This document shows positions 15,901 to 24,186 of a DNA stretch of 41,843 nucleotides, one piece after another. Position 1 is the first letter of the stretch; the number at the start of each line of letters is the position of its first letter. The notes under the pieces are model-generated. The model saw only the letters and a list, made by a program, of their open reading frames with translations, was not told where the DNA came from and made no database searches. This stretch comes from Hyphomicrobiales bacterium (GTDB lineage: Bacteria > Pseudomonadota > Alphaproteobacteria > Rhizobiales > Xanthobacteraceae), in NCBI GenBank assembly GCA_017305515.1, contig JAFKKP010000309.1, positions 1 to 41,843 on the forward strand, in the 5' to 3' direction. Made by a program: the position numbers and the translations under genes.

Positions 15901-15933
15901 AATTCGCGGCCGGCCGGCTCGCGAATTTTCTTT
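15901..15933 (+). promoter_or_regulatory. Leader hairpin with T-rich tail before the EamA gene
   Basis: AATTCGCG (15901-15908) and CGCGAATT (15920-15927) form a perfect 8-bp stem. The 11-base loop contains GGCCGG. It is followed by a T-rich tail (ttctttt) and then the ribosome site (ggag, 15934-15937) and ATG 15947. It could act as an attenuator or as an RNA control element for the transporter gene. Confidence 0.4.
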
Positions 15934-15946
15934 TGGAGACGATTGA

Positions 15947-16792
15947 ATGTCCCTGACCGTGTTTGCGGTTGTGCTCGTTGCCGCCACAATGCACGCCGGA
16001 TGGAATGCCCTCGTCAAATCCGACCTCGACCGCTTCCTGTCGATCAACCTGATCTCGCTGTCCGCTGGATTGCTCGCGCTTATCGTATTGCCCTTCGTGA
16101 AAATCCCGATTGCGGCGGCGTGGCCCTATCTGATCGTGTCGGCGACATTCAACACCGGCTACAAACTGTTTCTGATTCAGGCCTATCGCGCCGGCGATCT
16201 CGGCCAGGTGTATCCGATAGCGAGGGGTGCCGCACCGCTGCTCACCGCGCTCGTCATGGCATTCGGATTCGGTGAAGTCCTCACGCCCATCGCAATGGGC
16301 GGCGTGCTCGTGCTCATTCTCGGCGTGTTTCTGATGTCAGCGCGTGGCGGACATGGTCTGGACGAATTCGACTCAAAGACGATCTGGTTCTCGCTCGGTA
16401 CCTCCGTCTTCATCGCGAGCTACACTGTGACCGACGGACTGGGCGCGCGCACCAATGGCGACGCGGTGAGCTACGCTACATGGCTGTTCGTCGTCAACGA
16501 AGTGATGATGCTGCCGATTTTGCTGGCCGTGCGCGGCGGCGGCGCACTTCGCACACTCCTGCCTTACTGGAAGCGCGGACTCGCCGGCGGCGCGATGACG
16601 TTCGGCGCCTACGGCCTCGTGATCTGGGCGACGACGCAGGCGCCGATTGCGCTTGTCGCCGCGCTGAGAGAGTCGAGCGTTCTGATCGCGACGGCGATTT
16701 CGATTTTCCTGCTGCGCGAGCCGATCACGCGGTGGCGGCTGATCTCCGCCATCCTCATCATCACCGGACTCGGCATGACACGCGTCGGCTGA
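15947..16792 (+). CDS. EamA/DMT superfamily transporter
   Basis: This 281-residue inner-membrane protein has about ten hydrophobic helices arranged as two EamA repeats (about residues 1-130 and 145-280). The first has the typical AGDLGQVYPIARGAAPLLTAL segment and the second ends with ALRESSVLIATAISIFLLREPITRWRLISAILIITGLG. The family exports or takes up metabolites and drugs; no substrate can be inferred. A ggag site is 9 bases before ATG 15947. The gene is monocistronic and convergent with the first Liv operon. Confidence 0.9.
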   Translation: MSLTVFAVVLVAATMHAGWNALVKSDLDRFLSINLISLSAGLLALIVLPFVKIPIAAAWPYLIVSATFNTGYKLFLIQAYRAGDLGQVYPIARGAAPLLTALVMAFGFGEVLTPIAMGGVLVLILGVFLMSARGGHGLDEFDSKTIWFSLGTSVFIASYTVTDGLGARTNGDAVSYATWLFVVNEVMMLPILLAVRGGGALRTLLPYWKRGLAGGAMTFGAYGLVIWATTQAPIALVAALRESSVLIATAISIFLLREPITRWRLISAILIITGLGMTRVG

Positions 16793-16813
16793 GGCCCTTG
16801 GCTATGCGAGCTT

Positions 16814-16830
16814 CGCCGTTATCAACGGCG
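16814..16830. terminator. Hairpin between convergent EamA and livF genes
   Basis: CGCCGTT-ATC-AACGGCG is a perfect 7-bp stem with a 3-base loop in the 49-base gap between two convergent genes. No T run follows on either strand, so it is at most a weak or factor-assisted bidirectional terminator. Confidence 0.35.
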
Positions 16831-16841
16831 CAGGCATCCAA

Positions 16842-17546
16842 CTAGTCCGCTCCGAGATATGCAGATCTCACCTTCGGATTTGAAAGCAGGTCGCTGCCGC
16901 TGCCTTCGAGAACGATCCTCCCCGACTCCAGCACATAACCGCGATCGGAAATTTCCAGCGCCGCGATTGCGTTCTGCTCGACCAGCAGAATCGTCACGCC
17001 GCTTGCCTTCAGCGACGCAATCGCCCCGAGAATTTGATCGACCAGAGTTGGCGACAATCCAAGCGACGGCTCGTCCAGCAGCAGAAGTTTCGGCTTCCCC
17101 ATCAATGCGCGGCCGATAGCGAGCATCTGTTGCTGGCCGCCGGAAAGACTCTCCGCAGCATGGCTGCGCTTTTCGTGCAGAACCGGAAACATCGCAAACA
17201 CGCGATCCCGATCGTTGTCGATCTCCCTGTCGCGCCGCGTGTAGGCACCGAGACGCAGATTGTCCGCAACCGTCAGCGGGCCGAACACCTGGCGGCCTTC
17301 GGGCGATTGCGCGATACCGCGCGCGACGCGCCTGTGCGGCGTAAACCGATCGATACGCTCGCCGCAGAAATTGATTTCGCCTGCGGTAATTGCCTGTACG
17401 CCCGACAGTGCGCGAAGCAGCGTCGTCTTGCCGGCGCCGTTCGAGCCGATCAGCGCGACGACCTCGGCCGCACGGACGCTGAGACTGACGCCGTGCAGCC
17501 CCTCAATACGCCCATAGGCGCTGCGCAGGTTCGACACCTCAAGCAC
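16842..17546 (-). CDS. livF: Liv-type ABC transporter ATPase LivF (system 1)
   Basis: This 234-residue protein is one of the two ATPases of a branched-chain amino acid-type (HAAT) importer. Walker A is GSNGAGKTT (about residues 33-41). The signature is SLSGGQQQMLAIGRAL and Walker B with its glutamate is LLLLDEPSLGL. The start overlaps the livG stop by 8 bases. It is last in the operon for binding protein, LivH, LivM, LivG and LivF. Operon position opposite the paa genes suggests phenylacetate or a precursor as cargo rather than leucine. Confidence 0.95.
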   Translation of the reverse strand: MLEVSNLRSAYGRIEGLHGVSLSVRAAEVVALIGSNGAGKTTLLRALSGVQAITAGEINFCGERIDRFTPHRRVARGIAQSPEGRQVFGPLTVADNLRLGAYTRRDREIDNDRDRVFAMFPVLHEKRSHAAESLSGGQQQMLAIGRALMGKPKLLLLDEPSLGLSPTLVDQILGAIASLKASGVTILLVEQNAIAALEISDRGYVLESGRIVLEGSGSDLLSNPKVRSAYLGAD

Positions 17547-18321
17547 GAGCAGCCTCCCGCGCGCCGTGTTTGCCGAGATAGGCTTCCAGAACGGCCGGGT
17601 CGTTGCGCACTTCGCGCGGCGTTCCCTCCAGAAGCGGCTTGCCCCGATTCAAAACGAGAATCCGGTCCGAAATGTTCATGACGAGCTTCATGTCGTGCTC
17701 GACGAGCACAATTGCGATGCCGCTCGCTGCAACTTTGCGAATAAGCCGGTCGATCTCATCGGTTTCGACGGAGTTGCATCCGGCCGCCGGCTCATCGAGC
17801 AGCAGAACCTTCGGCTCGGCTGCAAGCGCGCGCGCGATCTCGATCCGCTTGCAGGCACCGTAGGACAGCGACCCGGCGGGAGCGCGGGCGCTTGCGCGCA
17901 AACCGACATCGTCCAGCAATTTGAGCGCCGCTTCGTGCGTCTCTTCATTCTGCCGCGTCACCGACGGCAGTCTGAACAGATCGGCAAACAGGTTGCATCG
18001 CTCGCGCAGATGACGGCCGACCATGACGTTTTCGGCTGCGGTCATGCGCTGGAAGATTTGCAGATTCTGGAACGTGCGCGACAATCCGCGCGCCGCCAGA
18101 TCGTCCGGCGGCAGCCCCGTGACGTTCTGCCCGCCGAGACCGACTTCGCCCTGATCCGCGCGGTAGAGCCCCGAGATGACGTTAAACAGCGTCGTCTTTC
18201 CGGCACCGTTCGGTCCGATGATGGATAATATCTGACCTTCGCTAACTGAGAAGCTGACGTCGTCGATGGCCTTGATGCCGCCGAAGGAAATGCCGATGCG
18301 GCTGGCGCTGAGTATCGTCAT
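17539..18321 (-). CDS. livG: Liv-type ABC transporter ATPase LivG (system 1)
   Basis: This 260-residue ATPase has Walker A GPNGAGKTT and Walker B VLLLDEPAAGCN. The usual LivG signature LPYGQQRR is replaced by LSYGACKRIEIARAL, a mild departure in the ABC signature. The LivG-specific TRTFQ-type Q-loop reads LSRTFQNLQIF. Its ATG overlaps the livM stop (ATGA), and its end overlaps livF. It pairs with LivF beneath the LivH-LivM channel. Confidence 0.95.
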   Translation of the reverse strand: MTILSASRIGISFGGIKAIDDVSFSVSEGQILSIIGPNGAGKTTLFNVISGLYRADQGEVGLGGQNVTGLPPDDLAARGLSRTFQNLQIFQRMTAAENVMVGRHLRERCNLFADLFRLPSVTRQNEETHEAALKLLDDVGLRASARAPAGSLSYGACKRIEIARALAAEPKVLLLDEPAAGCNSVETDEIDRLIRKVAASGIAIVLVEHDMKLVMNISDRILVLNRGKPLLEGTPREVRNDPAVLEAYLGKHGAREAARA

Positions 18322-19262
18322 GCGCCCGCTCGCGCAAATCGCCGCGACAGCGTCGGCACGATGCCGTCGCGCATAAAGATCATCGTGACAATGATGATCG
18401 CGCCGAGCATCAGATGTTCGTATTCCTGAAACACCGTCAGCACCTGCGGCAGCGCGACCAGAACCGCAGCGCCGATAATACTTCCCGCAACGGAGCCGAG
18501 GCCGCCGAGAACCACCATCGTTACAAGCTCGATGGAATGCAGAAAGCCGGCCTGATCGGGATTGATGAATCCATTCATCATCGCAAGCATCGATCCGGCG
18601 AGCGATGCATAAACCGCTGCAATAACGAAGGCCTGCAACTTGAAACGGGCGACGTCGATGCCGGCGACGCGTGCCGCGATCTCGCTGTCGTGGAGAGCGC
18701 GAAACGCGCGCCCGGTCGGCGTTTCACTCAGGTTGAGAGCAAGCCACGCTCCGGCAACGAGGGCAGCCCCGGTGATCCAGTACCAGGTTTCCGAACCGCT
18801 GGCGCGCCAGCCGAACAGCGTGAGTTTCGCAACCGCCATGCCATCGGGACCGCCGGTCCAGCGGCTTTCCGTTGTGATGACAAGCGCGATGAGGATGCCG
18901 AGGCCCAGCGTTCCGATGGCGAGATAATGTCCCCGCAGCCGGAGGATCGGTCGCCCGACAAGATAGGCAAGAAGCGCGGAGATTGCCGCACCGATGAATA
19001 CTGCCGCCCACGGCGGCACGCCGAGATGTGCCGGCCCGATGGCAACTGCATACGCGCCGATGCCGAAGAACCCGGCATGTCCGAGACTGACCTGTCCCGC
19101 CTGCCCCATCAGAATGTTGAGGCCAACTGCGGCGAATGCCGACACCCAGACCAATGAGGCAACGCGCCAATAGTAGCTCGTCGGGAAGATCAGCGGCAGC
19201 AACGCGATCGCAGCAGCCAATATAAAGAGAACCAGATGGCGATGTCCGAGCCGCGCAAGCAT
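18318..19262 (-). CDS. livM: Liv-type ABC transporter permease LivM (system 1)
   Basis: This 314-residue permease has about ten hydrophobic segments. It shows the LivM hallmark GLNILMGQAGQVSLGHAGFFGIGAYA near residues 46-73 and the cytoplasmic coupling region GRAFRALHDSEIAARVAGIDVARFKLQAF. It lies 3 bases after livH and overlaps livG by four. It forms the membrane channel with LivH. Confidence 0.95.
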   Translation of the reverse strand: MLARLGHRHLVLFILAAAIALLPLIFPTSYYWRVASLVWVSAFAAVGLNILMGQAGQVSLGHAGFFGIGAYAVAIGPAHLGVPPWAAVFIGAAISALLAYLVGRPILRLRGHYLAIGTLGLGILIALVITTESRWTGGPDGMAVAKLTLFGWRASGSETWYWITGAALVAGAWLALNLSETPTGRAFRALHDSEIAARVAGIDVARFKLQAFVIAAVYASLAGSMLAMMNGFINPDQAGFLHSIELVTMVVLGGLGSVAGSIIGAAVLVALPQVLTVFQEYEHLMLGAIIIVTMIFMRDGIVPTLSRRFARAGA

Positions 19263-19265
19263 CGT

Positions 19266-20138
19266 CTATACCCTCTCGACTGAGCGGCGGCCGAACAGTC
19301 CCTGCGGGACCGCAAACAGGACAACGAGGATGACGATGAAGGCAAATCCATCCTTGTACGTCGAACTGACGTAGCCCGCGCCGAACGATTCAAGCAGGCC
19401 GAGCAGCAATCCGCCAGCAACCGCCCCGAGCGGATTTCCGATGCCGCCGAGCATCGCCGCGGCGAAGCCCTTGAGCGCCAGCATGGTGCCGGCATCGTAA
19501 CTTGTCAGCGTAATCGGCGTGACCAGAATTCCGGCGGCCGCGCCGATCGCCGCCGATCCGCCGAAGGCGAGCATCATGACTGTTGCAGTATTGATCCCGA
19601 CAAGCCGTGCCGCCAGACGATTGGCCGCCGTGGCACGTACCGCCTTTCCGACGACAGTGAGTTCGAGAAAGATATAAAGAACGACGACGATGAAAGCCGT
19701 TCCGCCAAGGACCCACAGGCTTTGCGGCTGGAGCGCCGCGCCAAGGACGTTGACGGGCGCATCGCCGGAAAACGACGGCAACTTGTGAAACTGCTTGTCG
19801 AACATTACTTGCGCAAGCCCGCGCAAAAAAATCGACGCACCGATAGTAATGATGATGAGCGTGACGGCGGATGCGCCGCGCGCAGGCGCAATCGCACACC
19901 AGTAAAGCAACAACCCCACGACAATCGTAACAATTATGGCGATCAATGCCGCAACCGGGAGCGAAAACCCTGCAGCGGCGGCAAACACCGTCACCATGCC
20001 GCCCAGCATCACGAATTCGCCTTGCGCGAAATTCACGACGTCCGATGCATTGTAGATGAGCGTGAAGCCCAGCGCGACGAGCGCGTAAACGGCGCCTATC
20101 GTCAGTCCGGAAATCAGAAACTGGATGGATTCGGACAT
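19266..20138 (-). CDS. livH: Liv-type ABC transporter permease LivH (system 1)
   Basis: This 290-residue permease begins MSESIQFLISGLTIGAVYALVALGFTLIYNASDVVNFAQGEF, the conserved LivH N-terminus. ATG 20138 is preferred to an upstream in-frame ATG (20216), since the 26 extra residues are non-conserved and polar and would cover the hairpin at 20194-20213. The coupling segment is GKAVRATAANRLAARLVGINTATVMMLAF. It is separated from the binding protein gene by 97 bases. Confidence 0.94.
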   Translation of the reverse strand: MSESIQFLISGLTIGAVYALVALGFTLIYNASDVVNFAQGEFVMLGGMVTVFAAAAGFSLPVAALIAIIVTIVVGLLLYWCAIAPARGASAVTLIIITIGASIFLRGLAQVMFDKQFHKLPSFSGDAPVNVLGAALQPQSLWVLGGTAFIVVVLYIFLELTVVGKAVRATAANRLAARLVGINTATVMMLAFGGSAAIGAAAGILVTPITLTSYDAGTMLALKGFAAAMLGGIGNPLGAVAGGLLLGLLESFGAGYVSSTYKDGFAFIVILVVLFAVPQGLFGRRSVERV

Positions 20139-20193
20139 GTCGCGGCATCGCCCCTTGCCGTTATCGCGCACCGTCTCTGCGGCACATTGCGAA

Positions 20194-20213
20194 GCAGCGC
20201 CCGCAGGCGCTGC
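20194..20213 (-). promoter_or_regulatory. Intercistronic hairpin between binding-protein gene and livH
   Basis: GCAGCGCC-CGCA-GGCGCTGC is a perfect 8-bp stem with a 4-base loop in the only wide gap of the operon. It has no T tract. Hairpins in this place often stabilise the upstream message or lower downstream expression, so that the binding protein outnumbers the membrane complex. Confidence 0.5.
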
Positions 20214-20235
20214 CACGCAAGTTTACGAGTGACAA

Positions 20236-21402
20236 TCAGCTCCCGGACGGCACCAGCGCCCAGTCGCCGCCCTTGATTTCAAGCATGCGGAACGCCGAGA
20301 GATCGAGGCCGAGGTGATCGGTGGGTGACATGTTGACGACACCAGTCGTGCCGGCATAGCCCTTGGTCTTCTCGATTTCGTCGCGAACCTTCTTCGGGTC
20401 CGCCGAATTCGCGCGCTTCATTGCCTCGACAAGGATCGTTAAACCGTCATAGGCGTAGCCGCCGAAGGTCGAGACCGGCTGTTTCGCACCGTCCTCGTAG
20501 ACCTTCTTGTAATCGACGACCACTTTCTTTTGCGGATCGCTGTCAGGGAGCTTGTCGCCGACAAGCAGCGCCGGAGACGGCAGACGCACGCCTTCGGCCG
20601 CAGGGCCGGCCAACTCGATAAAGCTCTTCGAGGCAACGCCGTGGCTCTGATACAAAGGCGTCGCGGCCATTCCGAGCTGCGCGTAGTTGCGCGTGACAAT
20701 CGCCGGACCCTGACCGAAGCCCGGATTGACGATCGCCTGAATTCCCGAAACGCCCTTGATCTTGGTGAGCTGCGCCGTCATGTCGCTGTCGCGGGGACCG
20801 TAAGTTTCGTCCGCAGCAATGGTGATGCCATAGGCAGGCGCTGCCTTGATACACTGCGCGCGCATCGACGCGCCGAAGCCGTCAGTGCCAGAGATCATCG
20901 CAATGTTGGTGAGCTTGCGTGTCTTGAGATTCTCAAAGATCTTTTCGCAAGCCATTTTATCGGTGTGCGGTGTCTTGAATACGAACTTGCGGACGGGATC
21001 GACCACCTCGATTCCTCCGGCAAGAGAAATGAAGGGCACCTGCGCTTCCTCGAAAACCGGAATCATCGCCATGCTGGTGCCGGTCGTCGATCCGCCGACC
21101 ATCGCAACGACCTTGTCGTCCTCGATCAATCGGGTCGCAAAGGTGCGCGCCTTGTTGGCGTCGCCACCGTCATCGTAGACAACGAGTTCGATCTTCTTGC
21201 CGAGCAGACCGCCGGCGGCATTGATCCGCTCGACGTACATCCTGAGAGTCTTGTCTTCCGGCTCGCCGAGAAACGATGCAGGGCCGGTCGAAGACAGAAC
21301 AGAACCGATCTTGATGGTCTGCTGAGCGAATGCGGACGTCGAAAGCGCGAGCGCAGCCACGCTTGCAGAAAGAACGAGTCGAACTAATGCAGTCGGCTTC
21401 AT
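20236..21402 (-). CDS. Periplasmic binding protein of Liv-type ABC transporter (system 1)
   Basis: This 388-residue LivK-type protein has a Sec signal (residues 1-26, cleaved near SAFAQ). The PF13458-type fold begins QQTIKIGSVLSSTGPASFLGEPEDKTLRMYVERINAAGGLLGKKIELVVYDDG. ATG 21402 is chosen because gggagg lies six bases before it and the signal peptide begins there; a longer frame to 21492 has a polar leader. It is first in its operon and diverges from paaG across the TetR-type dyad at 21507-21526. Shared control with paa genes suggests phenylacetate or a related aromatic acid as ligand. Family members also bind branched-chain amino acids. Confidence 0.92.
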   Translation of the reverse strand: MKPTALVRLVLSASVAALALSTSAFAQQTIKIGSVLSSTGPASFLGEPEDKTLRMYVERINAAGGLLGKKIELVVYDDGGDANKARTFATRLIEDDKVVAMVGGSTTGTSMAMIPVFEEAQVPFISLAGGIEVVDPVRKFVFKTPHTDKMACEKIFENLKTRKLTNIAMISGTDGFGASMRAQCIKAAPAYGITIAADETYGPRDSDMTAQLTKIKGVSGIQAIVNPGFGQGPAIVTRNYAQLGMAATPLYQSHGVASKSFIELAGPAAEGVRLPSPALLVGDKLPDSDPQKKVVVDYKKVYEDGAKQPVSTFGGYAYDGLTILVEAMKRANSADPKKVRDEIEKTKGYAGTTGVVNMSPTDHLGLDLSAFRMLEIKGGDWALVPSGS

Positions 21403-21499
21403 CGGTATCCTCCCTAAATGGGCCGCCCCTTTTTCCAAGGCTTTGCCCGCACGCCGGTTCGCTGAACTTGATCCGGCATCGGCGTGCTTCACCCGATTT

Positions 21500-21526
21500 A
21501 TTATAATTGACCGAACGGTTGGTCAA
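21500..21526. promoter_or_regulatory. Operator dyad and promoter between liv system 1 and paaG
   Basis: TTGACC-N8-GGTCAA (21507-21526) has perfect 6-bp outer arms and 8 of 10 matching positions per half overall. Read on the minus strand, its outer arm is a -35 box (TTGACC, 21526-21521) followed by TATAAT (21505-21500) at 15 bases, or TAATAA at 17. Read on the plus strand, the other arm gives a TTGACC -35 facing paaG. A repressor here would block both operons. The TetR protein at 24187 is the likely ligand-responsive repressor; PaaX is the alternative. Confidence 0.65.
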
Positions 21527-21578
21527 TAGTAACGTTCCGCGAAATGGCTGCGACAAAGAAGGCCAACGGGAGGACTGC

Positions 21579-22370
21579 GTGAGTACGGAATTGATTTTGA
21601 CCGAAGTCCGCGAGGGCTACCGGTCCATTCAACTCAACAGGCCCGAAAGCCTGAACTCGTTCAATCGCGCGCTTCATGCAGCACTCGGCGCCGCACTCGA
21701 TGCGGCGGAAGCCGACAAAAGCTGCCGCGCACTTATGCTGACGGGCACGGGCCGAGGATTTTGTGCGGGTCAGGATTTGTCCGACGTGGACATTCCCAAG
21801 GACGGACACCCGGATCTCGCGAAGACAATCGACACGAACTACAACCCGCTCATTCGCCGGCTGCGCGCGCTTCCGATGCCCGTCATTGCGGCTGTGAACG
21901 GCGTTGCCGCCGGTGCCGGAGCCAACATCGCGTTCGCATGCGATATTGTTCTAGCGGGCCGCTCCGCAAAGTTCATTCAGGCATTCTCAAAGATTGCACT
22001 TGTCCCCGATAGCGGCGGCACATGGTTTCTGCCGCGTGTGGCCGGGTCGGCTCGTGCGCGCGCGCTGGCCCTATTGGGCGAAGCTGTCAGCGCGGAACAG
22101 GCCGAAGCATGGGGAATGATCTGGAAGGTCTATGACGACGCAAGTTTGATGGCGGAAGCACATAAGCTCGCAGCGCATTTGGCCAGGCAGCCGACCGGCG
22201 CGCTGGCTTTAATCAAGCAGGCGCTCGATCGGTCGGAAACCAATACGCTCAATCAACAACTCGATCTCGAGCGCGATTTGCAGGGCCAAGCCGGGCGTGG
22301 GCCGGATTTCCGCGAAGGTGTTGCCGCGTTTCTGGAAAAGCGCCCGGCGCAATTTTCCGGAGCCATGTAA
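21579..22370 (+). CDS. paaG: Phenylacetyl-CoA epoxide isomerase, PaaG (crotonase family)
   Basis: This 263-residue crotonase-fold enzyme converts the ring 1,2-epoxide of phenylacetyl-CoA to oxepin-CoA. Oxyanion-hole segments are GRGFCAGQDLSDVD (about residues 62-75) and VAAGAGANIAFACD. The start is GTG 21579, with gggagg at 21568-21573. An upstream in-frame ATG (21507) would put the start inside the operator, and 263 residues matches E. coli PaaG (262). The stop shares bases with the paaI start (TAATG), so the two are coupled. It is first in paaG-paaI-paaK-tetR-paaZ. Confidence 0.92.
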   Translation: MSTELILTEVREGYRSIQLNRPESLNSFNRALHAALGAALDAAEADKSCRALMLTGTGRGFCAGQDLSDVDIPKDGHPDLAKTIDTNYNPLIRRLRALPMPVIAAVNGVAAGAGANIAFACDIVLAGRSAKFIQAFSKIALVPDSGGTWFLPRVAGSARARALALLGEAVSAEQAEAWGMIWKVYDDASLMAEAHKLAAHLARQPTGALALIKQALDRSETNTLNQQLDLERDLQGQAGRGPDFREGVAAFLEKRPAQFSGAM

Positions 22371-22834
22371 TGGACGCACATAACACGAAGAACAATCCGC
22401 AAGACATCGCCAAGGCGTGTGCCGATGCGATGTGGTCAACCGACCGCGCCAGCAAGGGACTCGGATTCAGCATCGAGATGATTGCGCCGGGACAGGCGGT
22501 GATCTCGATGACCGTTAAAAAGGACATGACGAACGGTTTCGGCATTTGTCATGGCGGATTTATTTTCACCCTCGCCGACTCGGCCTTTGCCTTTGCCTGC
22601 AACACCTACAACCAGCGAACCGTGGCGCAGCAATGCGCGGTGACGTTCATCAAGCCGGCTCACGATGGCGAAAAGCTCACCGCACACGCCATCGAGCGCA
22701 TGCGCGAGGGCCGAAGCGGCATCTACGACGTGACTGTGACCAATGAGAGCAATGTCATTGTCGCCGAATTTCGCGGGCATTCGCGAACGATCAAGGGCGA
22801 ATTGCTGAATAACTCAACGCAAAGCGCGAACTAG
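22370..22834 (+). CDS. paaI: Phenylacetyl-CoA pathway thioesterase, PaaI
   Basis: This 154-residue hotdog-fold thioesterase hydrolyses hydroxylated phenylacetyl-CoA side products and frees CoA when the pathway stalls. The PaaI motif is GFGICHGGFIFTLADSAFAFACN (about residues 55-77), with the aspartate in LADSAF as the likely nucleophile or base. Its ATG overlaps the paaG stop, and the gene ends 12 bases before paaK. The length is close to the roughly 140-150 residues of the family. Confidence 0.92.
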   Translation: MDAHNTKNNPQDIAKACADAMWSTDRASKGLGFSIEMIAPGQAVISMTVKKDMTNGFGICHGGFIFTLADSAFAFACNTYNQRTVAQQCAVTFIKPAHDGEKLTAHAIERMREGRSGIYDVTVTNESNVIVAEFRGHSRTIKGELLNNSTQSAN

Positions 22835-22846
22835 ACGGGGGAGACA

Positions 22847-24178
22847 TTGCTGAACATTCCACTGCGCAAACTCGACCGGCTAACTCCGGAAAAAAGCGAG
22901 CTCGATCGCTACGAGACAGCCAGCACCGATGAGATCCGCGCTCTTCAGCGCGAACGGCTGGCGTGGTCGCTCCGTCACGCCTATGAGAACGTTCCGCATT
23001 ATCGTGCCAAGTTCGATTCCGCCGGCGTAAAGCCCGCGGACTTCAAGGATCTTCCGGATCTGGCGAAGTTTCCATTCACCGCAAAAGCCGACCTGCGGGA
23101 GAACTATCCATTTGGAATGTTCGCGGTTCCACAGGAGAAAGTGGCACGCCTGCACGCGTCGTCCGGCACCACCGGTAAGCCGACCGTTGTCGGCTACACC
23201 AAGGGCGACATCGACATGTGGAGCGATGTTGTTGCCCGGTCCATTCGCGCAGCAGGCGTCCGTCCCGGCATGAAGATACACGTCGCTTACGGTTATGGCC
23301 TTTTTACGGGCGGCCTTGGCGCGCATTACGGCGCCGAACGGCTGGGCTGCACGGTGATCCCGATCTCAGGCGGCATGACGGAGCGGCAGGTGCAACTGAT
23401 CGAGGACTTCAAACCTGAAGTCATCATGGTGACGCCGTCCTACATGCTCGCAATTCTCGATGAGTTCAGGAAACAAGGTCTCGATCCGCGGAAATCCTCT
23501 CTGAGAATTGGAATTTTCGGAGCCGAGCCGTGGACGAACGCGATGCGAGAAGAAATCGAGGAAGCGTTCGACCTTCATGCCGTCGACATTTACGGCCTGT
23601 CCGAAGTGATCGGGCCGGGCGTCGCCAGCGAGTGCGTGGAGACCAAGGACGGTCTGCATGTCTGGGAGGATCACTTTTATCCCGAGGTGATCGATCCGGG
23701 CACCGGCAAGGTGCTGCCTGATGGAGAAAAAGGCGAACTCGTCTTCACCTCACTGACGAAGGAAGCGATGCCCGTGGTGCGCTATCGAACGCGCGATCTC
23801 ACGCGCCTGTTGCCGGGCACCGCGCGCTCGTTGCGGCGAATGGAAAAAGTCACAGGCCGCACCGACGACATGATGATCGTGCGGGGCGTCAACGTGTTCC
23901 CCACGCAGATCGAAGAGAAGCTGCTGATGATCCCTGCCCTGTCGGCGCATTACCAGATTGTTCTCACGCGCGACGGGCGCATGGACAACATGGAAATTCA
24001 GGTCGAGGCGCTGCCCGACGCCACCTACCCCGACCGAGAAGCGGCGACCGGCGAGCTGATAAAGTCCGTCAAGGACACGATCGGCGTCACCGCCGCTGTC
24101 ACGGTTGTCGATCCAGGCACCATCGAGCGTTCGGTCGGAAAAGCCAAACGCGTCATCGACCGGCGACCGAAGGAATAG
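22847..24178 (+). CDS. paaK: Phenylacetate-CoA ligase, PaaK
   Basis: This 443-residue AMP-forming ligase activates phenylacetate to phenylacetyl-CoA, the entry step of the pathway. The phosphate-binding loop is SSGTTGKPT (residues 105-113). Further motifs are IYGLSEVIGPGVASEC and YRTRDLTRL, both typical of PaaK, and a small C-terminal domain with TGRTDDMMIVRGVNVFPTQIE. The start is TTG 22847 with a strong gggggag site four bases upstream. It matches family length (about 430-440). It acts in the cytosol on substrate imported by the divergent Liv system, if that importer is for phenylacetate. Confidence 0.95.
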   Translation: MLNIPLRKLDRLTPEKSELDRYETASTDEIRALQRERLAWSLRHAYENVPHYRAKFDSAGVKPADFKDLPDLAKFPFTAKADLRENYPFGMFAVPQEKVARLHASSGTTGKPTVVGYTKGDIDMWSDVVARSIRAAGVRPGMKIHVAYGYGLFTGGLGAHYGAERLGCTVIPISGGMTERQVQLIEDFKPEVIMVTPSYMLAILDEFRKQGLDPRKSSLRIGIFGAEPWTNAMREEIEEAFDLHAVDIYGLSEVIGPGVASECVETKDGLHVWEDHFYPEVIDPGTGKVLPDGEKGELVFTSLTKEAMPVVRYRTRDLTRLLPGTARSLRRMEKVTGRTDDMMIVRGVNVFPTQIEEKLLMIPALSAHYQIVLTRDGRMDNMEIQVEALPDATYPDREAATGELIKSVKDTIGVTAAVTVVDPGTIERSVGKAKRVIDRRPKE

Positions 24179-24186
24179 CATTCAAG

